Assembly (NCBI RefSeq): GCF_001899645.1
Contig: NZ_MKVV01000063.1
Location: forward strand, 17,018 to 81,017
Direction: 5' to 3'
Source: Pseudonocardia sp. 73-21
GTDB lineage: Bacteria > Actinomycetota > Actinomycetes > Mycobacteriales > Pseudonocardiaceae
Length of the DNA stretch: 64,000 nucleotides
In this document: positions 9,801 to 17,661 of the stretch, in pieces
Numbering within the stretch: the first letter of the stretch is position 1
Layout of the letters: the number at the start of each line of letters is the position of its first letter
Program-made: the position numbers and the translations under genes
Notes under the pieces: generated by a model
Told to the model about the DNA's origin: nothing
Database searches by the model: none
What the model saw: the letters and a program-made list of their open reading frames with translations, nothing else

Positions 9801-10193
9801 CCCGGCGCCGTCGGCGAGCGGCTCCGTCTCCTCGTCGACGCCGCCGAGGCCGGCCGGATCACGCAGCCGCTCCAGCCGCGCGGTGCGCACCGACACCCCG
9901 CCCGACGCGGATCGGCGCAGCTCCCGCGCCACGACGTAGCGCGCGCCACCGACGTCGAACACGAACTTGACCGCGCCCCGCCCGGCGGTGGGCGCGAGCG
10001 CCAGCGACACCGTCCGCCTGTCGTCCCAGCGCGGCACCGAGCCGTAGAGCGCGAACGTCATCGCGTCGATCACCGTGGACTTGCCCGACCCCGTGGGCCC
10101 GACCAGCGCGAAGTACTCCGCCCCGCGGAAGTCGACGGTGGTGGGCTCGCGGAAGGAGGCGAACCCGTTCATCTCCAGCACGACGGGGCGCAT
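6867..10193 (-). CDS. sbcC: SbcC, Rad50-like exonuclease ATPase subunit
   Basis: 1108 residues. N-terminal Walker A is GPTGSGKSTVIDA (about residue 32), and a QGEFAEFLHT Q-loop follows near 150. Two long Ala/Glu/Arg-rich coiled coils flank a zinc hook HDCPVC (near residue 522, Cys-x-x-Cys). The C-terminal lobe has the ABC signature LSGGETFQASLALALALS and Walker B SIFLDEGFGTLD. SbcC with SbcD forms the Mre11-Rad50-type nuclease that opens hairpins and protein-blocked ends. The ATG overlaps the sbcD stop (ATGA), so the two subunits are translationally coupled. Length is normal for actinobacteria. Confidence 0.95.
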   Translation of the reverse strand: MRPVVLEMNGFASFREPTTVDFRGAEYFALVGPTGSGKSTVIDAMTFALYGSVPRWDDRRTVSLALAPTAGRGAVKFVFDVGGARYVVARELRRSASGGVSVRTARLERLRDPAGLGGVDEETEPLADGAGPVTKAVEELLGLPFGDFTTCVVLPQGEFAEFLHTEPRKRQEKLVRILGLGVYDVIAKEANSEAASQRQRAEILTEQLGSYADATEDAEKAAAARVDELTALASRVDAVLPELTAAGAALDAACALVTGLHEERSRLAALAVPAGVADLDARQRTASDAATAAAEAATAAEAADTALREQLAAAPARGPLEQARRDHAELAALTAELPGARERHLKTRHAEETAAREALAARSALDTARAARDTAAAAVEAAREAGRRLAAERDALRTPTLPAGLDALDQRRSGAAGALERAEEALAAAEAADTRARAALAEAPPRGPLEQARRDRRDLDAALAEERDAAARLTAAQAAVTAAEERVAAAGAHVEHSQAQRDGYLRSELAAALRPVLVAGHDCPVCAQPVVTLPAPLPEADRAGLDAAEAAVTTAVREHDAARAAESEARAAAARAAGETDRIGAALERLRTALAAAPADVDAALAELDRLALAVEEADAAARAARRAREAAAQEADAVRREAESATAALRAARDPLVGLGAPAVEAGEDVLAGWASLVSWARAEATARDGELPAARAAFTAAEAERVTAEEAVAAAERAAADRHREETAAARAEQDAAGAVTRIDDRLTQLGAALAAAPADAEAAAELARLTELEAATRAADGELRAARVAQRAADRLVAEVGLEVTAASEALRSARDALVPLGAPAVGRRDLLAAWSALTEWAHAEADARAGRLVEAERSAEQARAARAGVEQRIVEDLATHDVALGEPVGSARLPAAVQSSVAAARERARAAQERIAERRASAGTILADRDAAESAQQVAKLLGNLLRSDGFPRWLVASALDALVADASRSLADLSGGQFELTHDNGEFLIIDHADADSRRPVKTLSGGETFQASLALALALSSQMSSLAAQGAARLESIFLDEGFGTLDEANLEVVASTLENLATRGDRVVGVITHVPALAERVPVRFAVSRDQRTSSVVREGM

Positions 10194-11362
10194 CAGAGGA
10201 CCTTGTCGTGCAGCCGCCGGAACAGCTCCTCGACCCGGGGGTCCTCGACGCCTCGCGTGCCCAGGTACTCGCCGAACAGCTCGGCGGGGCTGCGCTCGAC
10301 ACCGTCGGCCGCCGCAGGCCGCGAGACGGTGGTGGGCGCCGCGAACTCCGGATCGATGCGCACCTCCAGCGCGTTGGGCAGCAACGCCGTCACCTCCTCT
10401 CGCAACCCCGCCCTGGCGGGCTCCTTGACGTACACCCTCAGGTAGTCGTCCCCCAAGGAATCTGGACCGACGCTAGCGGCGAGCACCGACAGTTCCGCGA
10501 CGGTGCCGCGGACGGTCCGCAGCCGGCGTCCGGACGTGAGGGGGATGTCGGTGACCGTCGCGGGCGATCCCGGCGTGGCCTCCACCAGGCAGACGACGGA
10601 CTCGTTCTCCTGCTCCCCGAAGTCGACGGCCAGCGGCGCGCCGCAGTAGTGGACGGGGCACGGCGCCTCCATCCGCTGCCGGCGGTGCAGGTGGCCCAGG
10701 GCCACGTAGTGCGACTCCACCGGGAAGATCGACGCGGGCACGGCGTACTCGAAGATCGACTGCGCGGTGCGCTCGCCGCCGCCCATCTTCCCGTTGAGCA
10801 CGGTCAGGTGCGCCATGACGAGGTTGACGGCGTCGTCGCGGAACCCGGCCGTCAACGAGGCGAGGATGTCGCGCAGCTGCTGGTCGTAGGCGCCGGTGTG
10901 CTCGGCGGGGGTGTTGGCGATCAGCTCGGCCGCCCGCACCGCGTAGCGCTGCGAGAGGAACGGCAGCACGGCGAGCGTCACGGGCTCGCCGGTGGACCGC
11001 GCGCTGAACTCGACGATGCCGCCGTCGGTGGCGGTGCGCACCCGCCCGATCAGCGTGACCCCCGCGGCCTCCGCCATCCCGCGGTAGGCCTCCAGGGTGG
11101 CCGCGTGGTCGTGGTTTCCCGCGATCGCGATCACCGGAGTGCCGCCGCGCGCCAGCCCCATCAGCGTCCGGTTGACGAGCTTCTGGGCGTCGGCGCTCGG
11201 GGCGGCGGTGTCGTAGAGGTCCCCGGCCACCAGCACGGCGTCCACCTCGTGGGAGCGTGCGACGCCGACGATCTCGCGCAGCACCTGCTCCTGCTCGTCG
11301 AGTCGGGAGTGGCCCTTGAGCGTCTTGCCGACGTGCCAGTCGGACGTGTGCAGGAAGCGCAT
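10193..11362 (-). CDS. sbcD: SbcD, Mre11-like nuclease subunit
   Basis: 389 residues. All calcineurin-type phosphoesterase motifs are present: SDWHVGK (residues 7-13, D-x-H), VAGDLYDTA, AIAGNHDH and VALGHLHRRQ (GH-x-H), which coordinate two Mn ions. The C-terminal capping part (after residue about 270) carries LTSGRRLRTV. It is the nuclease partner of SbcC. A possible -10 (TACGAT) lies about 9 nt before the ATG, so the sbcD-sbcC-nurA unit may have its own leaderless promoter, 30 nt downstream of the small membrane protein gene. Confidence 0.95.
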   Translation of the reverse strand: MRFLHTSDWHVGKTLKGHSRLDEQEQVLREIVGVARSHEVDAVLVAGDLYDTAAPSADAQKLVNRTLMGLARGGTPVIAIAGNHDHAATLEAYRGMAEAAGVTLIGRVRTATDGGIVEFSARSTGEPVTLAVLPFLSQRYAVRAAELIANTPAEHTGAYDQQLRDILASLTAGFRDDAVNLVMAHLTVLNGKMGGGERTAQSIFEYAVPASIFPVESHYVALGHLHRRQRMEAPCPVHYCGAPLAVDFGEQENESVVCLVEATPGSPATVTDIPLTSGRRLRTVRGTVAELSVLAASVGPDSLGDDYLRVYVKEPARAGLREEVTALLPNALEVRIDPEFAAPTTVSRPAAADGVERSPAELFGEYLGTRGVEDPRVEELFRRLHDKVL

Positions 11363-11392
11363 AGAGCGGCCATCGTAGGCCGCCCCGTCCGG

Positions 11393-11830
11393 TCACCCGG
11401 AGGCGTCCACCGGTGCCGCCACCTCGGCCTGCCGCGCCGCAATCACCGCGACGGCGAACAGCACGACGGCCAGCGCCCCGTGCACCCACCCCAGGGTCGG
11501 GACCCCGCCCGCAACGACACCCAGCACGACCTGGACGAGCGTGGTCAGGAAGACGATCGCCGACCACCTCACGGCCCCGGGCACCCGCGCGAAGTAGGCC
11601 ACGACCAGCAGGGCCACCGCGAGGACCGGGATGACCTGCTCCCCGTTGACGTTGTGCACGACGAAACCGAACGCGCCGCCGTAGACGCCGCCCTCGTCGG
11701 TGGCCTTGTCGAACGTGCCACCGCCGTCGACGTAGGCGAGCAGGCCGAACGTGGCGAACGCGATCGCGGCGGCCTGGACGAGCACCTCGAGCGCGATCAG
11801 GTAGGCGAGGATCCGGTACACGGACTTCAT
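11393..11830 (-). CDS. Four-helix membrane protein of unknown function
   Basis: 145 residues, beginning MKSVYRILAYLIALEVLVQ. Four hydrophobic helices are visible, near residues 7-32, 60-84, 89-108 and 112-131, with short loops. GGGAG lies 5 nt before the ATG, which fixes the start. No catalytic motif. The general pattern (small four-TM proteins with a His, here VHNVNGEQ and WVHGAL) is seen in many actinobacterial hypothetical proteins. It lies between the herA-like gene and sbcD on the same strand; membership in the repair unit is by position only. Confidence 0.75.
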   Translation of the reverse strand: MKSVYRILAYLIALEVLVQAAAIAFATFGLLAYVDGGGTFDKATDEGGVYGGAFGFVVHNVNGEQVIPVLAVALLVVAYFARVPGAVRWSAIVFLTTLVQVVLGVVAGGVPTLGWVHGALAVVLFAVAVIAARQAEVAAPVDASG

Positions 11831-11925
11831 GGTCACTCCCTGGTGGTCGGGGCCCCGATGATGCCCGTCCGGGCACCGCCACGAGCAGGCACCCCGCCCC
11901 CGACCTGCGGAAACGGACATCCACC

Positions 11926-13644
11926 TCAGAAGGGGGCGTCGTCGTCCTCGGGCGCGGCGGGGAGCCGGGCGAAGGGGTCCTGGGACACCGACCCGTTGCG
12001 CGACGGCGCGTCGCCCGCGCTCTCCGATGCCCGTGTGGCCCACGCCGGGAACGGGAACTCGACGGCCAGCGGCACCGGGATCTCCGGCTGTGCGACGAAC
12101 ATCGTGCCCGGTTTCGCGAGCGTCGCCCGCTGCCGTTGCGACGGGGGCAGGAAGCCGTACTCGGGCCGCCCGGCCTCGGCGGGATCGAGGCGCCCGACCA
12201 CCTTGATCGAGGAGTTGGAGACGATCCGCCGCTCCACCTCCGACGCCGTCTGCTGCGCGCCGATGAGGATGATGCCCAGCGACCGCCCGCGCTCGGCGAT
12301 GTCGAGCAGCACCTCCTTGATCGGGCTGGAGCCCTCCCGCGGTGCGTACTTGTTCAGCTCGTCGATCATCGTGAACAGCAGGCCCGCGGCGCCGGCCTGC
12401 TCCTTGCGCGCGGTCTCCGAGGCCAGAACCACGCCGACGACGAACCGCTGCGCGCGCTCGGGGAGGTTGTGCAGGTCGACGACCGTGACCTGCTGGCCCT
12501 CGGTGGAGACGCGCCGCCCCGCGGTGGAGGCGAGATCGCCGCGCACCAGCGTCCGCAGCGGCTTGAGCGACGAGCGCAGCCGGCGCAGGAACGCGTTGAT
12601 CGTGCCGACGCCGGTGACGGGCCCGGCCCAGTCGCGGCGGCTGTCCTCGTCCGACAGGCGGTCGGAGACGAACTCGACGAGGTCGGAGTAGGTGGCCAGG
12701 CGCCGGCCGTCGACCATCACGGCGCCGTCCCCCACGGGTGTGGCCTCGCGCCGCAGCCGCGCGGCGACCTGGTGGATCACCATCGTGTACTGGTTGCGCT
12801 CGTCCTCGGCGTCGGCGAAGACGAAAGCCAGCAGCTCCTCGGAGCAGAACTCCGCGAGCGTCCACCAGAACGACGAGACGCCGCTGGTGCGGCCCGCGAC
12901 GAACGGACGTCCGGACGGGTCGTCGGGGGTGGGCGGGGCGAAGAAGCCCACCGACGAGAACGGCTCGGCGGGCAGTCCGAGCCGCGCGTAGTGGGCGACG
13001 AGGTCCGCGTCGAGCTTGGTGTTGCGGTGGTCGAGGAACAGCAGGTCCTCGCCCTTGACGCTGAACACCAGCGCCTTCGCGTTCACCGACCTCTTGCCCA
13101 GCACGCCGCTACGGAAGATCGAGTAGAGCAGGAACAGCGCGAAGCTCGTCTTGGTGGCGACGCCGGAGATGCCCGAGATGGAGACGTGGCCGCCGCGCGT
13201 GCCGTCGAGGAACTCCAGGTTGAGGTAGATCGGCTCGCCGTCCCGGCCCAGCCCGACCGGGACCTTGCGGTCCATCTTGTCGAAGTACAGCGCCTGCGCA
13301 CGCTCCTCGCCGGTGGCGCGACGGGCGGGCGAGCCGGGGGTGGGGGGCACGTAGCACTCGGGCTCGACGCGGGTGGTGGTGATCTCCGCGATCTCCTGCA
13401 CCTGCGCGGGCAGCACGCCGTCGGCGATCAGGAAGACGTCCGAGCCGTAGGTGGCGCCCTCGTGGCGGGCGACCACCTGCGTGACGACGCCGGAGGTCAG
13501 CACCGCCCCGAACCCGGGCACGGTGCGGCCCGTGACCACGACGTCGTCGAGCTGGAGGTACTGCCCCGGGGCGAGGGCCACCGAGAACAGCAGGGGCGTG
13601 GAGTCCACGGTGCCGACCACGAGGCCGACGGACTGGTCCGACAC
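11926..13644 (-). CDS. HerA-like ATPase (FtsK/HerA superfamily)
   Basis: About 572 residues from the GTG at 13644, preceded at 7 nt by TATCGT (leaderless); an ATG at 13692 gives 16 more residues. An N-terminal HAS-barrel-like domain (residues 1-95) precedes the ATPase core. The P-loop is unusual: GISGVATKT at about 158-166, where the Gly before the catalytic Lys is Thr. Downstream are LFTMIDELNKYAP (Walker B with acidic residue), GIILIGAQQTASEVE (sensor) and VVGRLDPAE, followed by a C-terminal brace. HerA forms hexamers that translocate DNA and load NurA. The nurA-like gene, sbcC and sbcD follow on the same strand. Confidence 0.8.
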   Translation of the reverse strand: MSDQSVGLVVGTVDSTPLLFSVALAPGQYLQLDDVVVTGRTVPGFGAVLTSGVVTQVVARHEGATYGSDVFLIADGVLPAQVQEIAEITTTRVEPECYVPPTPGSPARRATGEERAQALYFDKMDRKVPVGLGRDGEPIYLNLEFLDGTRGGHVSISGISGVATKTSFALFLLYSIFRSGVLGKRSVNAKALVFSVKGEDLLFLDHRNTKLDADLVAHYARLGLPAEPFSSVGFFAPPTPDDPSGRPFVAGRTSGVSSFWWTLAEFCSEELLAFVFADAEDERNQYTMVIHQVAARLRREATPVGDGAVMVDGRRLATYSDLVEFVSDRLSDEDSRRDWAGPVTGVGTINAFLRRLRSSLKPLRTLVRGDLASTAGRRVSTEGQQVTVVDLHNLPERAQRFVVGVVLASETARKEQAGAAGLLFTMIDELNKYAPREGSSPIKEVLLDIAERGRSLGIILIGAQQTASEVERRIVSNSSIKVVGRLDPAEAGRPEYGFLPPSQRQRATLAKPGTMFVAQPEIPVPLAVEFPFPAWATRASESAGDAPSRNGSVSQDPFARLPAAPEDDDAPF

Positions 13645-13703
13645 CCGGGCGACGATAGCGGGGCCGCAGGTCGTCCTTCGACGGGGTGACATACTGCGTC
13701 GCC
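13645..13703. promoter_or_regulatory. Divergent promoter region for the herA-like gene and the coiled-coil gene
   Basis: On the minus strand TATCGT (plus 13652-13657) precedes the herA GTG by 7 nt. On the plus strand CATACT (13690-13695) precedes the ATG at 13704 by 8 nt. Neither start has a ribosome binding site, so both transcripts look leaderless and initiate within 60 bp of each other. Confidence 0.5.
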
Positions 13704-14843
13704 ATGCGACACGGCCCGGTGACGATGCGTGACTGGCTGGCGTCGTTGCCCGACGACGACCTGCGGTCCGTCGTGGAGGTCATCCCGGCGCTGCGGCGTG
13801 CGAGGAGCGGCTCCGACGACCTGCGCGCCCGGATCCGGGAGTTCACCGACCAGCAGGTCGAGGGCCTGGCCCACGCGTTCCTGGCCGGGGTGGCCCAGCG
13901 GCTGCGCACCGACGGCTTCTCCCAGGCCGAGATCGACGCCCCGGGCCCCGAGGACCTGCGCGCCATGCTGCTCGACCATCTGCCCACGGCCCACGGACGG
14001 CTGGCGCTGCACGCCCTGCTGATCGGCGACGGCCCCGCGTCGTCGACGGCGCGGGCCCACGCCACCCAGCTGCTGACCGCACTCGACGAGGAGCTCCCCA
14101 TCACCACGATCACCGCCACCCCCACCACCTGGGCGGACGTCGCCGAGGCCGTCGAGCGGCTCCGCCACGACGCCGCCACGCTCCCTCCCGCCCTCCGCGC
14201 GGCCGCCGACGCCGTGGCGGCCGGCTCGCTGCCCTCCGACACCGAACCCACCGCGGCGGCCCTGGCCCGGTTCGCCACCGAGATGGCCCGCCTCGCGACC
14301 ACCCTCGGGTCGTTGCTCGGCGACGAGCCGGTCCCGCCGGACCTCGACGGCGTGCAGGCCCACCTCGACCGCGTCGCCGAGGAGGAGCGGCTCGCCGCCG
14401 AACGCGCGGTGGTGCGCGAGCACCGGGACGGGATCAGCGCCACCATCGCGAAGCTGGAGGCCGACGGCGGCCCGGCGTTCCTCGTCGAGAGCTACCGGAA
14501 GATGCTCGCCGAGATCGACGGCGAGCTGGGCCCGGAGGTGGTGACGCTCCCCCGCACGGCCGCCGAGGCGCGGGCGCTGCTCGCCGGGATCGGCATCGAC
14601 GACGGGCTGCTCGCCGCGCTGCGACCGTGGCCGGAGCTGTGCGACGCGGGAGAGTTCATCGCCCGCGACGACGTGAGCGCCGTCGTGGCGACCGAGCCGT
14701 CGGAGGTGCCCGAGCTGCTGGCGCGGCTCGACCGGCTCGGCGTCCTGCGCGAGAACGACGCAGGCGAGCTGGCCCTGGACGACGTCACGCTGAGCTGCCT
14801 GACGCTGCTGCCCGTCGACGGGAGCGTGCCGGCGGCGCGGTGA
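13704..14843 (+). CDS. Helical protein of unknown function, divergent from herA
   Basis: 379 residues starting MRHGPVTMRDWLASLPDDDL. Almost entirely alpha-helical, with Ala, Leu, Arg and acidic residues. A probable coiled coil runs over residues about 215-285 (EEERLAAERAVVREHRDGI). The N-terminal region DWLASLPDDDLRSVVEVIP resembles helicase-associated or Rho-like helical folds but I cannot name a family. The C-terminal part (LARLDRLGVLRENDAGELALDD) looks like a small winged-helix. It shares a divergent leaderless promoter region with the herA-like ATPase, so a role with that gene is plausible. No membrane segment or signal peptide. Confidence 0.75.
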   Translation: MRHGPVTMRDWLASLPDDDLRSVVEVIPALRRARSGSDDLRARIREFTDQQVEGLAHAFLAGVAQRLRTDGFSQAEIDAPGPEDLRAMLLDHLPTAHGRLALHALLIGDGPASSTARAHATQLLTALDEELPITTITATPTTWADVAEAVERLRHDAATLPPALRAAADAVAAGSLPSDTEPTAAALARFATEMARLATTLGSLLGDEPVPPDLDGVQAHLDRVAEEERLAAERAVVREHRDGISATIAKLEADGGPAFLVESYRKMLAEIDGELGPEVVTLPRTAAEARALLAGIGIDDGLLAALRPWPELCDAGEFIARDDVSAVVATEPSEVPELLARLDRLGVLRENDAGELALDDVTLSCLTLLPVDGSVPAAR

Positions 14844-14923
14844 CCGCGACGATGTGGGCCGATCGGGCGTCGATTCTGTCGGCGCCCGGTGGGACGCTCT
14901 GCGCCCACCACTAGGGAGGAACC

Positions 14924-15691
14924 ATGTCCCATCGCGACACGCCCTGGCCCGCCGGCACGCCCTGCTGGGTCGACCTCGCCGTCCCCGATCTCCCGGCCGC
15001 CCTCACGTTCTACGGCTCCGTGATGGGGTGGACGTTCGTCGACTCCGGTGAGGCGTTCGGGCACTACACCATCGCCCAGGTCGACGGCCGGGCCGCTGCC
15101 GCGATCGGGCCGGTCATGCAGGAGGGCACGCCCACCGTCTGGACGGTCTACCTGGCCAGCGAGGACGCCGACGCCACCGCGAAGCTGATCACCGACAACG
15201 GCGGCACGCTGCTGTTCCCGCCCATGGAGATTCCCGGCAACGGCCGCATGACCGTCGCGATCGACCCCACCGGCGGATCGTTCGGCGTCTGGCAGGCCAT
15301 CGGGATGAACGGCTTCGGCCTCGCGAACGAGCCAGGCTCGGTCACCTGGACCGACATCCGGCTCGCCGACGTCACGGCGGGTAAGGAGTTCTATTCGGCG
15401 GTGTTCGGCTATACCTACCAGCCCGTCGAGGGCGCACCCGACGACTACAGCACCGTCCACGCAGGCGGCGATCCGGTCGGGGGCGCAGGCGGGATGATGG
15501 GCGCGCCCGCCGGGACGCCGTCGCACTGGCTCACCTACTTCGCGGTGCCCGACGCCGACGCGGCCGTGGCGGCCGCCGAACAGGGCGGAGGGAAGGTCGT
15601 CTCCCCGATGGAGGACACCCCGTTCGGGCGGATGGGCGTGCTCACCGACCCGTTCGGCGCCACGTTCGCGCTGATCCAACTGCCGGGCTGA
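14924..15691 (+). CDS. VOC (glyoxalase-fold) protein with two domains
   Basis: 255 residues. Two tandem VOC repeats: residues 1-125 (GTPCWVDLAVPDLPAALTFY, ending in DPTGGSFGVWQA) and 130-255 (GSVTWTDIRLADVTAGKEFY, ending in DPFGATFALIQLPG). This is the layout of the actinobacterial hydroxylase-like VOC family (27 kDa antigen Cfp30B-like), cytosolic proteins of undefined substrate. GGGAGGAA sits 4 nt before the ATG, a strong ribosome binding site. It is 80 nt downstream of the coiled-coil gene with its own start signals. Confidence 0.88.
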   Translation: MSHRDTPWPAGTPCWVDLAVPDLPAALTFYGSVMGWTFVDSGEAFGHYTIAQVDGRAAAAIGPVMQEGTPTVWTVYLASEDADATAKLITDNGGTLLFPPMEIPGNGRMTVAIDPTGGSFGVWQAIGMNGFGLANEPGSVTWTDIRLADVTAGKEFYSAVFGYTYQPVEGAPDDYSTVHAGGDPVGGAGGMMGAPAGTPSHWLTYFAVPDADAAVAAAEQGGGKVVSPMEDTPFGRMGVLTDPFGATFALIQLPG

Positions 15692-15818
15692 GTTACCGGA
15701 GAGCTAACGGAGGAAGGCGGCGTCGCCGAGGCTTGATCGAGGTCAGCATCGGCGACGCGGGGCGCTCCGTACCGAGGGCGGGGCGAGGTGGCCATTCTCG
15801 TTCACCTGGCGTTCCGAT

Positions 15819-16265
15819 TCACCGCGTGAGTTCGGCGATCCTGCCTGCGGCGTCCGGCCAACGGCGCGCGAGATCGGCCCGGTCGCCGAGCCGGAACCCG
15901 GTCCAGTCGAAGGGCGGGGCGGTCGTGGTGCCCACCAATGTCCATTCGCCGGCGGAGGTCGACCCCTGCCAGGTCCCGGCGGGCACCACCACCTGGGGTC
16001 GCTCACCCGCGGCGAGGTCGGGCCCGAGCACCGGCTCCTCGACCGGGCCGTCGGGGTGCAGGAGCAGCAGACGCAGCGGTGCGCCCGCATACCAGTGGTA
16101 GGTCTCTGTGGCGCTCAACGCGTGCAGCGCGGAGAAATCGGGGGTGATCAACAGGTAGTAGATGGCCGACGAGTGGGCGTCGACGTGGGTGCGGCGGAAC
16201 ATGCCGCCCTCGTCGGGCAACGGCTCCAGCCCGAGCAGTTCGACGATCTCCGCGGCGGTCACCAC
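15819..16265 (-). CDS. Cupin domain protein (DUF985 type)
   Basis: 148 residues, from GTG at 16265. The sequence is typical of the DUF985 cupin-like family: EGGMFRRTH, SAIYYLLITPDFSALHAL, ETYHWYAGAPL, VVVPAGTWQGS and the final ALIVELLGLEPL-like start. Conserved His and Glu in the barrel (YHWYAG) would bind a metal or small ligand; substrate unknown. The start overlaps the end of the SDR gene by 7 bp (GTGGTGA), so the two are translationally coupled and probably act together. Confidence 0.88.
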   Translation of the reverse strand: MVTAAEIVELLGLEPLPDEGGMFRRTHVDAHSSAIYYLLITPDFSALHALSATETYHWYAGAPLRLLLLHPDGPVEEPVLGPDLAAGERPQVVVPAGTWQGSTSAGEWTLVGTTTAPPFDWTGFRLGDRADLARRWPDAAGRIAELTR

Positions 16266-17023
16266 GCCGGCACCGCCGACATGCCGCCGTCCACGACGAG
16301 GTCATGGCCGGTGATCCAGCGCGCCATGGGCGAGGCGAGGAACACGCAGGCGTCGCCGACCTCGGACGCCGTGCCGAGCCGGGCCAGGGGCGCCTGACGG
16401 CGCCAGGAGGCCACGCCGGACGGCCAGTCGTCCTCCAGCCCGTCGCGGTCGACCAGTCCCGGTGACACGGTGTTGACCCGGATCCCCCGGCCGCCGTACT
16501 CCAGCGCGGCGCTGCGGGCGAACATGATCATTCCGGCCTTGGACGCGGAGTAGTGGGCGTGCCCGCGGGCGGGGCGGCTGCCCTCGACCGACGCGGTGAG
16601 CGTGATGGATCCGCCGTCGCTCATCACCGGCACGGCGGCCTGCACGGTCGTGAACGAGCCGGTCAGGTTGGTGTCCACAACGCGCTGCCACTCGTCGGGA
16701 CTCATCCCGGCCAGGTCGGCGACGGGCTGGACACCGGCCGCGGCCACGACGGCGTCGAGCCGCCCGAAGCGTTCGACGGCCACTCCGACGACCGCCGCGC
16801 ACTCCTCGGGATCGGCCACGTCGCCCTGTGCCGCCACCGCGTGCCCGCCCCGGTCGACGATGTCCGCCACCACGGCGGCCGCCCGAGCCGCGCTGGTGCG
16901 GTGGTGCACGACCACCGCCGCTCCCGCTGCTGCGAACCGCGCCGCCACCCCACCCCCGATCCCCCCACCCGCCCCGGTGACGAGCGCGACGGTGCCGGTG
17001 AGGTCGGGTAGCTGAGGATCCAC
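16259..17023 (-). CDS. Short-chain dehydrogenase/reductase (SDR)
   Basis: 254 residues. Classical SDR: NAD(P)-binding TGAGGGIGGG at residues 16-25, QGDVADPEE near 66, VVAAAGV (NNAG variant, AAAG) near 92, the Ser in LTASVEGS, the YSASKAG catalytic Tyr-x-x-x-Lys near 158-164, and SPGLVDRDGL. The first Gly-rich residues and the missing Asp at the end of strand 2 suggest NADP as cofactor, which is inference. Starts with GTG; GGGAG lies 9 nt upstream. First gene of a two-gene unit with the cupin. Confidence 0.92.
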   Translation of the reverse strand: MDPQLPDLTGTVALVTGAGGGIGGGVAARFAAAGAAVVVHHRTSAARAAAVVADIVDRGGHAVAAQGDVADPEECAAVVGVAVERFGRLDAVVAAAGVQPVADLAGMSPDEWQRVVDTNLTGSFTTVQAAVPVMSDGGSITLTASVEGSRPARGHAHYSASKAGMIMFARSAALEYGGRGIRVNTVSPGLVDRDGLEDDWPSGVASWRRQAPLARLGTASEVGDACVFLASPMARWITGHDLVVDGGMSAVPAW

Positions 17024-17196
17024 GCCGCCATTCTCCCGATGTGGTCACCTCCGACCGCGCCACAGCGCCCCGGAGAGGGTGTTCAGGTACGACACGCGCC
17101 GATCATGGACCGGGTTCTCGCGGATCTCCGTAGTCACGCGGATGGCGCCGCCCTCGACCCTCGACATGCTGATCACACCCGTCGAGAGGAACCCCG

Positions 17197-17661
17197 ATGT
17201 CCCCCCGCACCAACCTGGCGATCCAGCTCTCCGCGCTGCTCACGTTCACGCTGTTCCGGTTCGCCGCACCCGGTTGGTGGCTGGTGATCCTCGTGATCAG
17301 CATCGTCGGGGTGCTCGTGGTGCTGCTGCCCACCGTCCTGGCCCTGACCACGGTGCGCCGGGCCAGCCTCACCCGGCCCGTCGTGCTCCCGTTCCTCGGC
17401 TGCGCCACCAGCCTGGTGGTGGCGGGCGCCCTGTTCCCCGATTTCGGCGACACCGACGACGCCCAGGTGCCGCTGCTGTCGGTCCTCGGCCTCGACGGCG
17501 ACCCGAACGGCGTGCTCGCCGGGATCGGTGCGGTGGCGGTGCTCGCCTTCATGATCTGCGTCGCGATCACCCCGGTGGCCGTCGCGGCGACCGCTAGGAC
17601 GCCACGACACTCGCCGCCCGCAGCGTCTCCCCGAGCATGGCCCGCCGCAGCTTCCAGGTGA
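17197..17661 (+). CDS. Small membrane protein of unknown function
   Basis: 154 residues, MSPRTNLAIQLSALL at the start. Four hydrophobic segments: near residues 8-24, 28-50, 62-82 and 105-130. The last 20 residues (RTPRHSPPAASP) are Pro/Arg-rich and overlap, antisense, the 3' end of the helicase gene by 68 bp. GAGAGGA-type purine-rich sequence precedes the ATG. No family recognised; the C-terminal tail may be an accidental extension after loss of an earlier stop. Confidence 0.65.
   Translation: MSPRTNLAIQLSALLTFTLFRFAAPGWWLVILVISIVGVLVVLLPTVLALTTVRRASLTRPVVLPFLGCATSLVVAGALFPDFGDTDDAQVPLLSVLGLDGDPNGVLAGIGAVAVLAFMICVAITPVAVAATARTPRHSPPAASPRAWPAAASR

Noticed and set aside
7210..10445. Very long plus-strand frames across sbcC
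   Set aside because: Ser/Ala/Arg or Gly/Arg repeats only, produced by the repetitive coiled-coil coding sequence on the other strand.
13121..13160. Possible sequencing error in the HerA-like P-loop
   Set aside because: The frame stays open and the substituted residue does not look like an indel; kept as a real difference pending alignment.
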